A stretch of DNA of 64,000 nt from Chryseobacterium sp. Lineage in GTDB: Bacteria > Bacteroidota > Bacteroidia > Flavobacteriales > Weeksellaceae. The notes below the pieces were generated by a model. That model did not search any database, had not been told where the DNA came from, and worked only from the letters and a program-made list of their open reading frames with translations. The DNA lies in assembly GCA_018260475.1 (NCBI GenBank), contig JAGLBA010000011.1, forward strand, positions 1 through 64,000. The letters are read 5' to 3'. Shown here piece by piece: positions 39,484 through 49,225 of the stretch. Position numbers and translations under genes: made by a program. Numbering within the stretch: position 1 is the stretch's first letter; every line of letters starts with the position of its first letter.

Positions 39484-42400
39484 ATGGCAAATATAGACAA
39501 TCAAGATAAAGAAAACAACAACACAGTAGGCGAAAAGATAGGCCACTCGGTGCAGAAGAAGGTGGAAAATATGCAGGAAACTGCCAAACACGCCGCCGAA
39601 TTGGCTTCCGATGCGATAAACCATCCCGTGGAAACTGCCACCGAATTCAGTAAGCAGGCTGCGAAGGATGTGACCAGCGTGAAATGGTGGGCGCGATTGC
39701 TACAAGTGATTTTCTGGTTAGGGCTGTCGCTTTTAATCGCTATTTTGGTCATTATTAATTTGGATGTTACAAAACAATGGGCAGCGAAACAGGCGCTACA
39801 AGTGCTGAACCAAGATTTCAAAGCGGAAATGACTACCCAATCCGTAAATGTGGATTATTTCGGGGATGTCACCGTGAAAGGTCTTAAAATAAAGGATTAC
39901 AAAGGTCTGGAGTTCATAAAGGCAAGGGAGTTCCGCGCTAATTCCGACTGGTTTGCCTTAGCCAAAAACGCTATATCGCCACAAAAAAACAACGCACTGA
40001 GTTTCCGCGCACTTTCTCTCGTAGATGCTGATATTAAGGTAATTACCTACGAGGGAGACAGCATTTCCAACTTCATTCGCTACACGAAAAATTTCGATAC
40101 CGGCAAAAAAAGAGACCCGAATAAGCCGCCTTTTCAACTGAATTCCCGTGTGGACATCATAAATTCTAAAGTGTCCATCATCAATAGAAACAGTCCCGGA
40201 GAGAAAGGTAAATGGCTATATTCCAATAATCTAAACTTACATGCGCCAAGTGTAAAAATAAATGGGCCAGATGTTTTTGCGCAAATTAACAACATGACTT
40301 TCACTACCGAAAGGTGGGGCAAAAAACATTTTGTAGACACTTTTTCCACAGATCTTGCTCTGACGGGTGAGTTTCTTTCACTAAACGACCTCACGCTGAA
40401 TACCGATCACACGCTACTACAAGGCGATTTGAAATTTGTTCTAAATAAAAAAACAGGCTGGGCAGATTTTGTTGATAAAGTGCGCTGGGAACTGGAATTG
40501 AAGCAAGGTAGCCAGGTTAGCGGCTATGACATCAGTTATTTTGTGACGCAGTGGGACAATTATAAACCTTTCAACATTTCCGGGAAAATGTCCGGGCCGC
40601 TGAATCGTTTTTATTTGGAAGACTTCCTGATCCGTAATCCGCAGGTGAACATCCGCACGAATACACTGAGCGCGAAAAACTTACTGAAAGGTAACTTTCA
40701 AATTGAAACCAATTATATCTCCACAGATTTCACCTATCGCGACCTGAAAGCCATGCTCCCAACCTTCATCGCAAAGAAATTAAAAAACATTGCAGATGAT
40801 TTCGGGAAATTAAAATACAACGGCGCCGTACGCGTGACGCCCCAACAGGTTTTTGTACCTAACGGCAATCTCATCACAGGAATTGGGCAGGCGAAAATCA
40901 ATAATTTTTATCTTGAAGATTTCAGCACACCAAACCCAAAATACCGCGGTTTCTTTGATGTAAAAAACATCAATGCCGCAGCTTTTACCAAGAGCAAACA
41001 GGTAGGCCTGATCACCGGAAAATTCAACCTCCAAGGGGAAAGTTTTGATATTAATAAAATGCGCATCCGTACCAAATCCAATATCGCGAGCATTGAAATT
41101 TTGGGTAAAGAAATCCACAACCTCTACCTCAACGGATTTTTGGATAGGCGCACCTACAAAGGCATCATCAATGTAAATGATGAACAGGCCAAGGCCGATT
41201 TGGATGGTTTCATAGATTTTAGAACTAAAAAAATCGGTGCCGATATATTAGCGAATATCAAATATCTGAACCTAAATTATTTCACCGGAAAAGCCGGACA
41301 GCAAATCGTAAGCGGACAAATTGATGGAGATATGTCTATGACGAACATCAATGACCTGATGCTGGATGCTAATTTTAAAAACATCAATTTTGCAATAGGT
41401 AATCAACGATTTTTAGTACCTAATGCCGACCTGAAAACTTATTTTGAGAACGGCAACCGCGTGATAGATATAAACGCTCCCGGGGCGGTACGAGGCAGTA
41501 TTACAGGAAAATACAACCTGGGCGACCTTTCTGGAATGATACAGAACGGGTTTTCTAAAATCCTTGTGGGACCGCCACCAAGAAGGCTGTACCGTGGGCA
41601 ACATTTCAGCATGAGTTTCGATGTGGAACAAGTCCTCGTGAGTTATTTTGAACAAAATCTGAAAATTCCACAAGGCGCAAAAATATCCGGATCGTACGAA
41701 GGAAATTCCAATAATTTGGTTCTAAATGTAGATGCCGCCTCGCTATCTTATCTCTTAACTAAACAAAATGAAATCTCGGATGCCGACCGAGCACTCGCAG
41801 CTGCCAACCCTGCCTACCAAGCGCAACCACGCACCACCCAGGAAAACGCTACGGTGGACATGCTCATCATCCGGATCAATACTGCTAATTTGGCAGAACA
41901 GATTTTTGCTAAAGTGGACCGCGCCGAGTACGGCAAAAATGTTTTCCGAGACCTTACCCTCACCGGTAGGAACGAGGACAACAGGCTGCTTCATCTTTCG
42001 GTAAATTTCCGACATGGCACACCCGAGCAGGAAATTGAAGGCACGATGAAGAATTACGCCATCAACATCAACCAAAGCACCAACAAAGCCGGTGATTATG
42101 TGCTTCGTTTCGAGCCTACCGAGGTGAAATTTAACAATGTGGTTTGGAACATCGATACCAGTGCAGAGCTGAACCACAGCATCACTTATCGAAAGAAAAC
42201 ATCCGATTTTTTAATAGAAAACTTAAGGCTGTATTCTGATGAAAGTGAGATTTTAATGAATCGAGCCATCTTTAAATCTGCTAAAGAATTCGATGCAGAT
42301 GCCGTGGTGAAAAACCTGCAAATAGCCAAACTTTTGGAAATGCAGCCGGGTGGAAACAATTCAAACATCAAGGGCATCGCCAACGGTACGATGAAAATCC

Positions 42401-44274
42401 GCATGAATGCCAACAGTTTGGAGCCTATAATCGATTTAAAAGTAGATGGCATCACCATGAATGATAAAGCCATGGGCGATCTTGTCATCAATGCTAAAAA
42501 TAGCGGTGCCAAAAATATTTTTCAAATCGATACACAGGTCATTTCCGCTGCGATGCTCGGGAACAACAACCTGCATTTGACCGGTACTGTAAACAACAAC
42601 ACTGCCTCGCCAACTCTGGATTTAAAAGCCGATTTGAAGGATTTCGATATTGCATTCGCACAAGAATTTGTGAAAGGCGTGTTTAGCAATCTTCGCGGTA
42701 AGGCGAACGGACTTCTCAGCATTTCCGGTACGCTGAAAGACATCAATTATAATGGCGATATTGCCCTCAGCGGTTTTGGTTTAAAACTAAACTTCACAGG
42801 GGTGGATTATTCGTTTGAAGATACCGTGGTGCCGCTTTCTCGCGGTTTGGCCATCCTCAACAATGTGGATGTAAAAGACGGAAGAAGCAATTCCAGTGGC
42901 GCGATTTCTGGAACTATACAGTTCGAAACGCTATCGTCTATGGGGCTCAACCTCATTATGCGGGCAGACAATCTGCTTCTGCTAAACACGCAACAAAAAG
43001 ACAACAACCTCTTCTGGGGAAGGGTGTACGGGCAGGGCGACCTCTTCGTTTCCGGGCCGGTTACGGGGCTGGATATTTCCTCACCAAATATGCGTGCACT
43101 TCAAAACAGTTCGTTTACCTTTAATAGTAATTCGACTTCTAATGTAGATGAATTTAAGATGCTGCGCTTCCTGAAAGAAGATAACTCTGGAATGATCGTC
43201 ACCGAGGATAAAAGGAGATCCGGCGCAAACATCAATGTAGATTTCACACTGGATGTGGATAAGGGTACTTTGGTAAATGTATTAGTAGGCGATGATGTAG
43301 GCGACATCACTGTAAGGGGAGAGGCGAAAAAACTTCGTTTTCGGATGTTCCGAAACGGCAACTTGAGCATGAACGGAGATTATTTCGTGGACAGTGGAAC
43401 ATTTGTTTCGAGGGCAATTTTGGAGCGTACTTTCCAAATCGCGAAAGGAAGCAGCATTAAGTGGGATGGCGATATTCTGGCACCGCAACTGGACATATCT
43501 GCAGGCTATCTGCGTACCGTGACCAACGCCGGGCAGTACTTGGGAATTGGTTCTTTGCAGCCTATAAATGTCTTGCTTTCGGTCAAAATTACCGAGACCC
43601 TCGCTAATCCGAAGGTGGTTTTGGATGTGACGGCACCGGATATTTCTTCGCAATTAAAAGAGACTCTGGCAGCTAAACTGAACAGCCAAGACGAAAAGGT
43701 ATTGCAATTCGGCTCCATCTTGGTTTTGAACAGTTTTAATGTTGCTAATTCCGGCGGGCTGGATTTGAATGTAGGTAATACCTTGGAATCTTCTGGTTAT
43801 AATATACTATTTAAGCAGTTAGGATCTGTTTTAAACACTATCAGCAATGAGGTTCAGGTAGATATGAACTTCCTGAAAGGCGACCAAGCCAGTAACACAG
43901 GCGACCGGGCGAATGCAAGCTTGACATTTGCCATTTCCCCAAGGGTAAAGGTAAAAACAGGTCTTGGTGTCCCACTCTCTAAAACGGATAACACGGGGAA
44001 CGACTACCTTTCCGGGGAAGGCATTATAGAATACGACTGGAGTAAAAATAACGATGGCACAAAACTGCTGCGAGCCTATTCCAAACCCGCAAATATCGGA
44101 CTTGTAGCAGGAACTACTGGAAATCCAAATGCCAACCAGACCTATGGTGTGGGAGTAGTTTATAGTAGAAGTTTTAACACAATCTTCAAAAGAAAAAAGA
44201 AAAAAACCGATATAGCGACCAAGTCAATCATAAAAGATTCGATAAAAACAGATTCTATACAGCGGGAAAAGTAA
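39484..44274 (+). CDS. TamB-like translocation/assembly module protein (AsmA superfamily)
   Basis: A 1596-residue envelope protein. A helical acidic N-terminus (1-65, with EKIGHSVQKKVENMQ) precedes one membrane anchor at about 70-93 (LLQVIFWLGLSLLIAILVII). The rest is a long run of beta-rich repeats (taco-like bridge fold), ending in the TamB/DUF490 domain from about 1130, with VRGEAKKLRFRMFRNG and FVDSGTFVSRAILERTFQI. Such proteins span the periplasm and move lipids or help insert outer-membrane proteins. ATG 39484 starts MANIDNQDKENNN; the frame further upstream overlaps tsaD. No TamA-like gene is adjacent. Confidence 0.93.
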   Translation: MANIDNQDKENNNTVGEKIGHSVQKKVENMQETAKHAAELASDAINHPVETATEFSKQAAKDVTSVKWWARLLQVIFWLGLSLLIAILVIINLDVTKQWAAKQALQVLNQDFKAEMTTQSVNVDYFGDVTVKGLKIKDYKGLEFIKAREFRANSDWFALAKNAISPQKNNALSFRALSLVDADIKVITYEGDSISNFIRYTKNFDTGKKRDPNKPPFQLNSRVDIINSKVSIINRNSPGEKGKWLYSNNLNLHAPSVKINGPDVFAQINNMTFTTERWGKKHFVDTFSTDLALTGEFLSLNDLTLNTDHTLLQGDLKFVLNKKTGWADFVDKVRWELELKQGSQVSGYDISYFVTQWDNYKPFNISGKMSGPLNRFYLEDFLIRNPQVNIRTNTLSAKNLLKGNFQIETNYISTDFTYRDLKAMLPTFIAKKLKNIADDFGKLKYNGAVRVTPQQVFVPNGNLITGIGQAKINNFYLEDFSTPNPKYRGFFDVKNINAAAFTKSKQVGLITGKFNLQGESFDINKMRIRTKSNIASIEILGKEIHNLYLNGFLDRRTYKGIINVNDEQAKADLDGFIDFRTKKIGADILANIKYLNLNYFTGKAGQQIVSGQIDGDMSMTNINDLMLDANFKNINFAIGNQRFLVPNADLKTYFENGNRVIDINAPGAVRGSITGKYNLGDLSGMIQNGFSKILVGPPPRRLYRGQHFSMSFDVEQVLVSYFEQNLKIPQGAKISGSYEGNSNNLVLNVDAASLSYLLTKQNEISDADRALAAANPAYQAQPRTTQENATVDMLIIRINTANLAEQIFAKVDRAEYGKNVFRDLTLTGRNEDNRLLHLSVNFRHGTPEQEIEGTMKNYAININQSTNKAGDYVLRFEPTEVKFNNVVWNIDTSAELNHSITYRKKTSDFLIENLRLYSDESEILMNRAIFKSAKEFDADAVVKNLQIAKLLEMQPGGNNSNIKGIANGTMKIRMNANSLEPIIDLKVDGITMNDKAMGDLVINAKNSGAKNIFQIDTQVISAAMLGNNNLHLTGTVNNNTASPTLDLKADLKDFDIAFAQEFVKGVFSNLRGKANGLLSISGTLKDINYNGDIALSGFGLKLNFTGVDYSFEDTVVPLSRGLAILNNVDVKDGRSNSSGAISGTIQFETLSSMGLNLIMRADNLLLLNTQQKDNNLFWGRVYGQGDLFVSGPVTGLDISSPNMRALQNSSFTFNSNSTSNVDEFKMLRFLKEDNSGMIVTEDKRRSGANINVDFTLDVDKGTLVNVLVGDDVGDITVRGEAKKLRFRMFRNGNLSMNGDYFVDSGTFVSRAILERTFQIAKGSSIKWDGDILAPQLDISAGYLRTVTNAGQYLGIGSLQPINVLLSVKITETLANPKVVLDVTAPDISSQLKETLAAKLNSQDEKVLQFGSILVLNSFNVANSGGLDLNVGNTLESSGYNILFKQLGSVLNTISNEVQVDMNFLKGDQASNTGDRANASLTFAISPRVKVKTGLGVPLSKTDNTGNDYLSGEGIIEYDWSKNNDGTKLLRAYSKPANIGLVAGTTGNPNANQTYGVGVVYSRSFNTIFKRKKKKTDIATKSIIKDSIKTDSIQREK
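39488..39495 (-). promoter_or_regulatory. -7 box for tsaD inside the tamB-like gene
   Basis: TATATTTG on the minus strand, 8 nt before the tsaD ATG and over codons 2-4 of the tamB-like gene. Confidence 0.5.
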
Positions 44275-44343
44275 TTTTAGTTTAAACTTTTTGTTAAGTT
44301 TTATGATTTTTGTTGCAAAATTTTCAGTTCCGATATTTTTTCC

Positions 44344-44351
44344 TAAATTTG
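44344..44351 (+). promoter_or_regulatory. -7 box for the Lrp-family gene
   Basis: TAAATTTG, 41 nt before the ATG at 44393; room for a leader of about 35 nt. Confidence 0.5.
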
Positions 44352-44392
44352 CAAAAAATACAGTGATTTTTTAAAAATTTAATATAAACACA

Positions 44393-44863
44393 ATGAATTA
44401 CCAATTAGACGAAATCGATAAAAAAATTCTTGACTTCCTTGTAGAAAACACAAGAATGCCCTTCACAGAAATCGCAAAACAAATGGATGTTTCCGCAGGG
44501 ACCATCCATGTGCGTGTGAAGAAAATGGAAGATGCGGGTATTATCCTAGGTTCATCGCTTACCATAGATTACACCAAACTGGATTATCATTTCACAGCAT
44601 TTATCGGTATTCTGCTTACAAAATCCAACAGAACTCAGCATGTTTTGAAAGAATTAGCAGAAATCCCAAATGTGATTGAAACCAGCGTACTATCCGGAAA
44701 ATACAATATATTCTGCAAATTAAAAGCTCGCAATACCGAGGATGCTAAAAGAATTATTTATCAAATAGATGATATACAAGATGTTATGAGAACAGAAAGT
44801 ATGATTTCTATGGAAGAATACATCAGTGACAAAAATAGATTGATCAAAGCGATTACAGTTTAA
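44393..44863 (+). CDS. Lrp/AsnC-family transcriptional regulator
   Basis: A 156-residue regulator with an N-terminal winged HTH (DEIDKKILDFLVENTRMPFTEIAKQMDVS at 6-34, then TIHVRVKKMEDAGII) and a C-terminal RAM domain (residues 70-150) that senses amino acids and forms octamers. GKYNIFCKLKA is the typical RAM strand. The effector and targets are unknown. Single gene, closed by a strong terminator. Confidence 0.95.
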   Translation: MNYQLDEIDKKILDFLVENTRMPFTEIAKQMDVSAGTIHVRVKKMEDAGIILGSSLTIDYTKLDYHFTAFIGILLTKSNRTQHVLKELAEIPNVIETSVLSGKYNIFCKLKARNTEDAKRIIYQIDDIQDVMRTESMISMEEYISDKNRLIKAITV

Positions 44864-44882
44864 ATATAAAAATTCACACAGA

Positions 44883-44920
44883 AAAAAAACTTTTGAAAGT
44901 CCTATTTCAAAAGTTTTTTT
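44883..44920 (+). terminator. Terminator after the Lrp-family gene
   Basis: A 16-bp stem AAAAAAACTTTTGAAA with TTTCAAAAGTTTTTTT around loop GTCCTA; the 3' arm supplies its own T tract. Confidence 0.85.
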
Positions 44921-44931
44921 ACTTTTACATT

Positions 44932-45315
44932 ATGGAAGATTTAAAAGATTCCAATTTCGGTAATACGGAAAAACGCAGCCCATTTTTTTATATAGCCATC
45001 GTTCTTATGCTGGCCTCCTGCCTGCTATCCGTGAATACAGACTTGGCAGAACATGCTCAACACAAAATACTAAATATCCCGCAATGGTTTTTCACACTGA
45101 TTTTTTCGGTTGATGTGCTGATGATCGCAGCCATTGTGGCCATTTATTTTTACCGAAAAATAGGCGTATATCTACTGCCTGTTCTTATTATGCTACATTT
45201 CATGCTGCACAACTACTACCTTTCCACGATGTTATACTCGGATTTGAATGCCTTATTTATGTATTCCGCCGCCGGTTTGCTCGGGGTGATTCCAAGATGG
45301 CCCTACTTCAAATAA
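44932..45315 (+). CDS. Small membrane protein of unknown function
   Basis: A 127-residue protein with a hydrophilic N-terminus (1-16) and four hydrophobic segments at about 18-36, 51-70, 75-95 and 105-122. It ends IPRWPYFK. I do not recognise the family. The frame is open to a TTG at 44893, but that would begin inside the terminator; ATG 44932 (MEDLKDSNFG) lies 12 bp beyond the terminator and is preferred. Ends 40 bp before the stop of the convergent polA. Confidence 0.75.
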   Translation: MEDLKDSNFGNTEKRSPFFYIAIVLMLASCLLSVNTDLAEHAQHKILNIPQWFFTLIFSVDVLMIAAIVAIYFYRKIGVYLLPVLIMLHFMLHNYYLSTMLYSDLNALFMYSAAGLLGVIPRWPYFK

Positions 45316-45354
45316 CCTTAACAACATATACCTACAAGGAGCAACCAATACCAA

Positions 45355-48174
45355 CTAATGAGCTTCCAGCCAGTTATCGCCTACTCCGACTTCCACAAGT
45401 AGCGGCACGCTGGTTTCTACAGCGTTCTCCATGGCGTTTTTTATGAGGTTCATGGCAACTTCCGTTTCCTCTTCCGGCGCCTCGAAAAGCAGTTCGTCAT
45501 GCACCTGAAGCAGCATCTTTGTTTTTAAATTTTTCTGTTGAAGTTCCTCATCTATCCGGATCATCGCTATCTTGATGACATCTGCGGCGCTGCCCTGTAT
45601 CGGGGCATTCACAGCGTTGCGTTCTGCATGACTTTTTACCACAAAATTTCCGGAATTAATATCTTTCAAATGCCGCTTTCTGCCCAAAATAGTTTCCACA
45701 TAACCCAAATCTCGAGCTTTTTGCACCTGCTCCGCCATGTAGTATTTTAGCTTGGGATAGGTTTCAAAATAGGCATCAATCATTTTTTTTGCCTCGCCGC
45801 GGGAAAGTCCGGTTTGTTCCGCCAAACCAAACGCCCCTTGCCCATATATGATTCCAAAGTTCACCGTTTTGGCTTGGCTTCTCTGCGTTTTCGTAACTTT
45901 TTCCAGCGGTACACCAAATAGTTTGGATGCCGTGGAAGCGTGAATATCTTCGCCATTTTGGAAAGCCTTAATCATATTTTCCTCGCCGGAGATTTCAGCG
46001 ATCAAACGCAATTCTATCTGGGAATAATCCGCAGAAATGATCTTTTTCCCCTCTCCAGCTACGAAGGCGCCACGAATCTGCTGCCCACGCAAGGTACGGA
46101 TCGGGATGTTTTGGAGATTAGGATTCACGGACGCCAAACGCCCCGTAGCCGCCGTGGTTTGGGAGAAATTGGTATGCACACGGTTATCTTCCTGATCGAT
46201 TTGCAGCGGTAGCGCATCCACATAGGTCGATTTCAGTTTTTGATAGGTGCGGTATTCCAAAATATATTGGATGATGTCGTGTTTCGGAGCGAGTTTTTGC
46301 AAAACATCTTCCGAGGTGGAATACTGTCCGGTTTTGGTTTTTTTCGCTTTGGGATCGAGTTTTAATTTATCAAAAAGAATTTCACCCAATTGCTTTGGTG
46401 AATTCATATTAAACTGTTCTTCTGAAAGTTCAAAAATCTTCGCTTCCAATTGTCGGAGATCGTTTTCGAGGTCTATACTTTCCTGTTTCAGCCAGTTTTC
46501 ATCTAAAGAAACGCCTTCTAATTCCATTTTTGCCAAAACTTTCATCAGCGGCATTTCCACTTTGTAAAATAAATCCTCCAAACTTTCCTTTTTGAGTTGA
46601 GGCATGAAAATATCGTAAAGTTGCAAAATTACATCGGCATCTTCTGCCAAATATTCAGTGGCCGTGGCTAGATCTATATCCCGGAAACTTCCTTGTCTTT
46701 TTCCTTTGCCTATCAATGATTCCAAAGAAACAGGTCGGTAGTTCAGGTACATTTCGGAGAGGTATTCCATCGCATGGCGACCGTCTGGATTCAGGAGATA
46801 GTGGGCAATCATGGTATCGAAAAGATTCCCGCGAACTTCTACACCATAGAGTTTCAATATTTTATAATTAAATTTCAAATCATGAGCAACTTTTAGAATG
46901 TCTTCTTTTTCAAAAACCGGACGGAAAATTTCCAAAGTCGACAAGGCGTCCTCACGATTTTCGGAAAGCGGAATGTAGTAAGCTAAACCTTTTTTATAGC
47001 AAAAACTCATCCCGATAAGTTCCGCCTCCATTTCGTTCAGCGAAGTAGTTTCGGTATCAAAACAAATGACCGGCTGCTTCAAGAGGTTTTCCACTAAAAA
47101 TTTCTGCGCTTGCGGCGTCTGGATGTACTGGTAGAGATGATCGCTGTCCGCCACGGTAGATTTGGTAGATAGCGTTTGTTCCATTTCTTCAAAATTAGCA
47201 AACAAATCCAGTTGTTGCGCTCCGGCCGGCTTCGTTTCTACCGTAGCTTCCACCGTAGTTGGGAGAGAGCTGGTCGTAGTTGGATTGGCGAAAGCACGGT
47301 ATAGGTTTTCATAAAGCCTGCGGAACTCTATCTCATCAAAAATTTCTTTTACCTTCTCAAAATCAGGGGTTTCCAAATCATATTGCTCCTGATGAAACTC
47401 AATTGGCACATCGCAAATAATGGTCGCCAATTTCTTGGAAAGAATTCCCTGCTCCCGGCAGGCCTCTATTTTCTCCCTTAATTTTCCTTTGATTTGGTGG
47501 GTATTTTCCAAAAGATTTTCGATGCTTCCGTACTCTTTCAAAAACTTCAAGGCTGTTTTCTCACCTACGCCATCTAGTCCGGGGATATTATCTACGGAAT
47601 CGCCCATCATCGCAAGGAAATCGATCACCTGTTTTGGATCTTCGATGTCATATTTGGCCTTTATTTCCTTTACACCAAGGATTTCCACCTCACCACCCTT
47701 TATAGCGGGCTTGTAAATTTTTACATTTTCCGTCACCAACTGCCCAAAATCTTTATCCGGTGTCACCATGAAAACAGTGTAACCTTCCTTTTCTGCCTTG
47801 CAAGAAAGCGTGCCGATTACATCATCTGCCTCATAGCCCTCCACACCAAGAATGGGGATATGCATTGCCTCCAAAATCCTGTGGATAAAGGGAATGGCAT
47901 CTTTTATCGCATCCGGCGTTTCACTTCGGTTGGCTTTGTAAGCGGCAAAATCGTCGGTTCTAACGCTCGCCCGTCCCACATCAAAAACTACAGCGAGGTG
48001 CGAAGGTCTTTCGCGGCGAATAAGTTCTATCAAAGAATTGGTAAACCCAAAAATAGCAGAAGTATCCATCCCGCCGTTGGTCATCCGCGGATTACGAATT
48101 AGCGCATAATACCCACGGAAAATCATCGCATAGGCATCAATCAAAAACAATCTTTTGTCGGAAGTATTTGTCAT
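45355..48174 (-). CDS. polA: DNA polymerase I
   Basis: A 939-residue family A polymerase for Okazaki processing and repair. 5'-3' nuclease at 1-290 (FLIDAYAMIFRGYYA, GYEADDVIGTL, MGDSVDNIPGLDGVGEKTA), 3'-5' proofreading domain at about 340-540 with an intact FDTETTSLNEME and later ATEYLAEDADVI, and the polymerase at about 560-939 with DYSQIELRLIAEISGE, SQAKTVNFGIIYGQGAFGLA and LLQVHDELLFE. It is longer than E. coli PolA (928), with a short low-complexity linker near 300-335 (TTTSSLPTTVEATVE). A -7 box sits 4 nt before the ATG. Confidence 0.98.
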   Translation of the reverse strand: MTNTSDKRLFLIDAYAMIFRGYYALIRNPRMTNGGMDTSAIFGFTNSLIELIRRERPSHLAVVFDVGRASVRTDDFAAYKANRSETPDAIKDAIPFIHRILEAMHIPILGVEGYEADDVIGTLSCKAEKEGYTVFMVTPDKDFGQLVTENVKIYKPAIKGGEVEILGVKEIKAKYDIEDPKQVIDFLAMMGDSVDNIPGLDGVGEKTALKFLKEYGSIENLLENTHQIKGKLREKIEACREQGILSKKLATIICDVPIEFHQEQYDLETPDFEKVKEIFDEIEFRRLYENLYRAFANPTTTSSLPTTVEATVETKPAGAQQLDLFANFEEMEQTLSTKSTVADSDHLYQYIQTPQAQKFLVENLLKQPVICFDTETTSLNEMEAELIGMSFCYKKGLAYYIPLSENREDALSTLEIFRPVFEKEDILKVAHDLKFNYKILKLYGVEVRGNLFDTMIAHYLLNPDGRHAMEYLSEMYLNYRPVSLESLIGKGKRQGSFRDIDLATATEYLAEDADVILQLYDIFMPQLKKESLEDLFYKVEMPLMKVLAKMELEGVSLDENWLKQESIDLENDLRQLEAKIFELSEEQFNMNSPKQLGEILFDKLKLDPKAKKTKTGQYSTSEDVLQKLAPKHDIIQYILEYRTYQKLKSTYVDALPLQIDQEDNRVHTNFSQTTAATGRLASVNPNLQNIPIRTLRGQQIRGAFVAGEGKKIISADYSQIELRLIAEISGEENMIKAFQNGEDIHASTASKLFGVPLEKVTKTQRSQAKTVNFGIIYGQGAFGLAEQTGLSRGEAKKMIDAYFETYPKLKYYMAEQVQKARDLGYVETILGRKRHLKDINSGNFVVKSHAERNAVNAPIQGSAADVIKIAMIRIDEELQQKNLKTKMLLQVHDELLFEAPEEETEVAMNLIKNAMENAVETSVPLLVEVGVGDNWLEAH

Positions 48175-48178
48175 AAAA

Positions 48179-48186
48179 CAAAGGTA
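48179..48186 (-). promoter_or_regulatory. -7 box for polA
   Basis: TACCTTTG on the minus strand, ending 4 nt before the polA ATG. It lies in the 35-bp gap after the GT2 gene, so polA has its own start besides possible readthrough. Confidence 0.55.
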
Positions 48187-48209
48187 GGGATTTTAAGAAA
48201 AGGCACTCT

Positions 48210-49208
48210 TTATTTATGAAAATGTTTCGGGAAGGCTTCCTCGGGTTTCTGTCTTAAAATATTTAGCAGAAACCAAGATTTCAAAAAGCCCCAGCCGTAA
48301 GAAAACATTTGAATATAGGTTGAAATCACCGCCATAGCAGCAATGCTCATATTTCTGGTTTTATACAGAGCATGAAAGAATATAATGAAAGTGTATATGC
48401 CATAAAACATCAATACAAAGCCTTTGCGCAAAATGAAATACTCTAAGAAACCAAGCACATACCCTATCAAAAATAGAGATGGAAATGCGAAAGTAGGCTT
48501 TACAAAATTCGGGTGTCTCTGGTTCAAAATCGGGCGGGCGCACCCAAACTGATACACTTGTTTGGAAAATTTTCCCAAATCTACACGACGCTTATGGTAA
48601 ACGCCGATATCATCGAAAAAAGCCGTGGTATAGCCTTTCTCCCAAAGCGTCATGGAAAGATCCGGATCTTCGCCGATCCGCATCTCGGAAAATCCGCCTA
48701 CGCTTTCAAACACCTCTTTCTTCACGCCCATATTGAAACTTCTGGGTTGGAAACGGCTCACCGCTTTTTTGCTGCCTCGAATCCCTCCCGTGGTAAAAAC
48801 CGAGGTCATGGAATAGGAAATCGCCTTCTGCATCAGGTTGAAACCTCGGTGTGCCTTATCCGCACCACCAAAGGCGTCGCAAGGTGTAGTTTTGATATTT
48901 TTCTTAATATTTTGGATGTAATCTTTTTCCACAATCACATCGCTATCCAAAAAAATCAACCATTCATTTTTTGCGCGGCGAGCCCCGTAGTTCCTTGTGA
49001 GTCCGGGTCCTGTGTTTTCTTTTCGATAAAAACTAATCTCGAGGATGTCGTTAAAATTTTCTACCGTTGGGAGCAGGGTTTGCTGGGAACCATCATCTAC
49101 CACGATGACCTCAAAATCCCGATTGGTTTGTCGGGAAAGCGAGCCCAGCAACTCGAAAAGTTCGTCTTTCCGGTTGTAAATGGCGATGATGATGGAGATA
49201 GTTGGCAA
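48210..49208 (-). CDS. Glycosyltransferase family 2
   Basis: A 332-residue GT-A glycosyltransferase. The nucleotide-sugar domain starts at the N-terminus (ISIIIAIYNRKDELFELLGSL, VIVVDDGSQQT) with the metal motif FLDSDVIVE and the acceptor-side GEDPDLSMTLWEKGY. Two membrane segments follow from about 240 (FPSLFLIGYVLGFLEYFIL and VLMFYGIYTFIIFFHALY). It should add a sugar to a lipid or polysaccharide at the inner membrane; the sugar is unknown. Between the RlmL-like gene (17 bp) and polA (35 bp). Confidence 0.9.
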   Translation of the reverse strand: MPTISIIIAIYNRKDELFELLGSLSRQTNRDFEVIVVDDGSQQTLLPTVENFNDILEISFYRKENTGPGLTRNYGARRAKNEWLIFLDSDVIVEKDYIQNIKKNIKTTPCDAFGGADKAHRGFNLMQKAISYSMTSVFTTGGIRGSKKAVSRFQPRSFNMGVKKEVFESVGGFSEMRIGEDPDLSMTLWEKGYTTAFFDDIGVYHKRRVDLGKFSKQVYQFGCARPILNQRHPNFVKPTFAFPSLFLIGYVLGFLEYFILRKGFVLMFYGIYTFIIFFHALYKTRNMSIAAMAVISTYIQMFSYGWGFLKSWFLLNILRQKPEEAFPKHFHK

Positions 49209-49225
49209 TGATTTAAAAATTAAAA

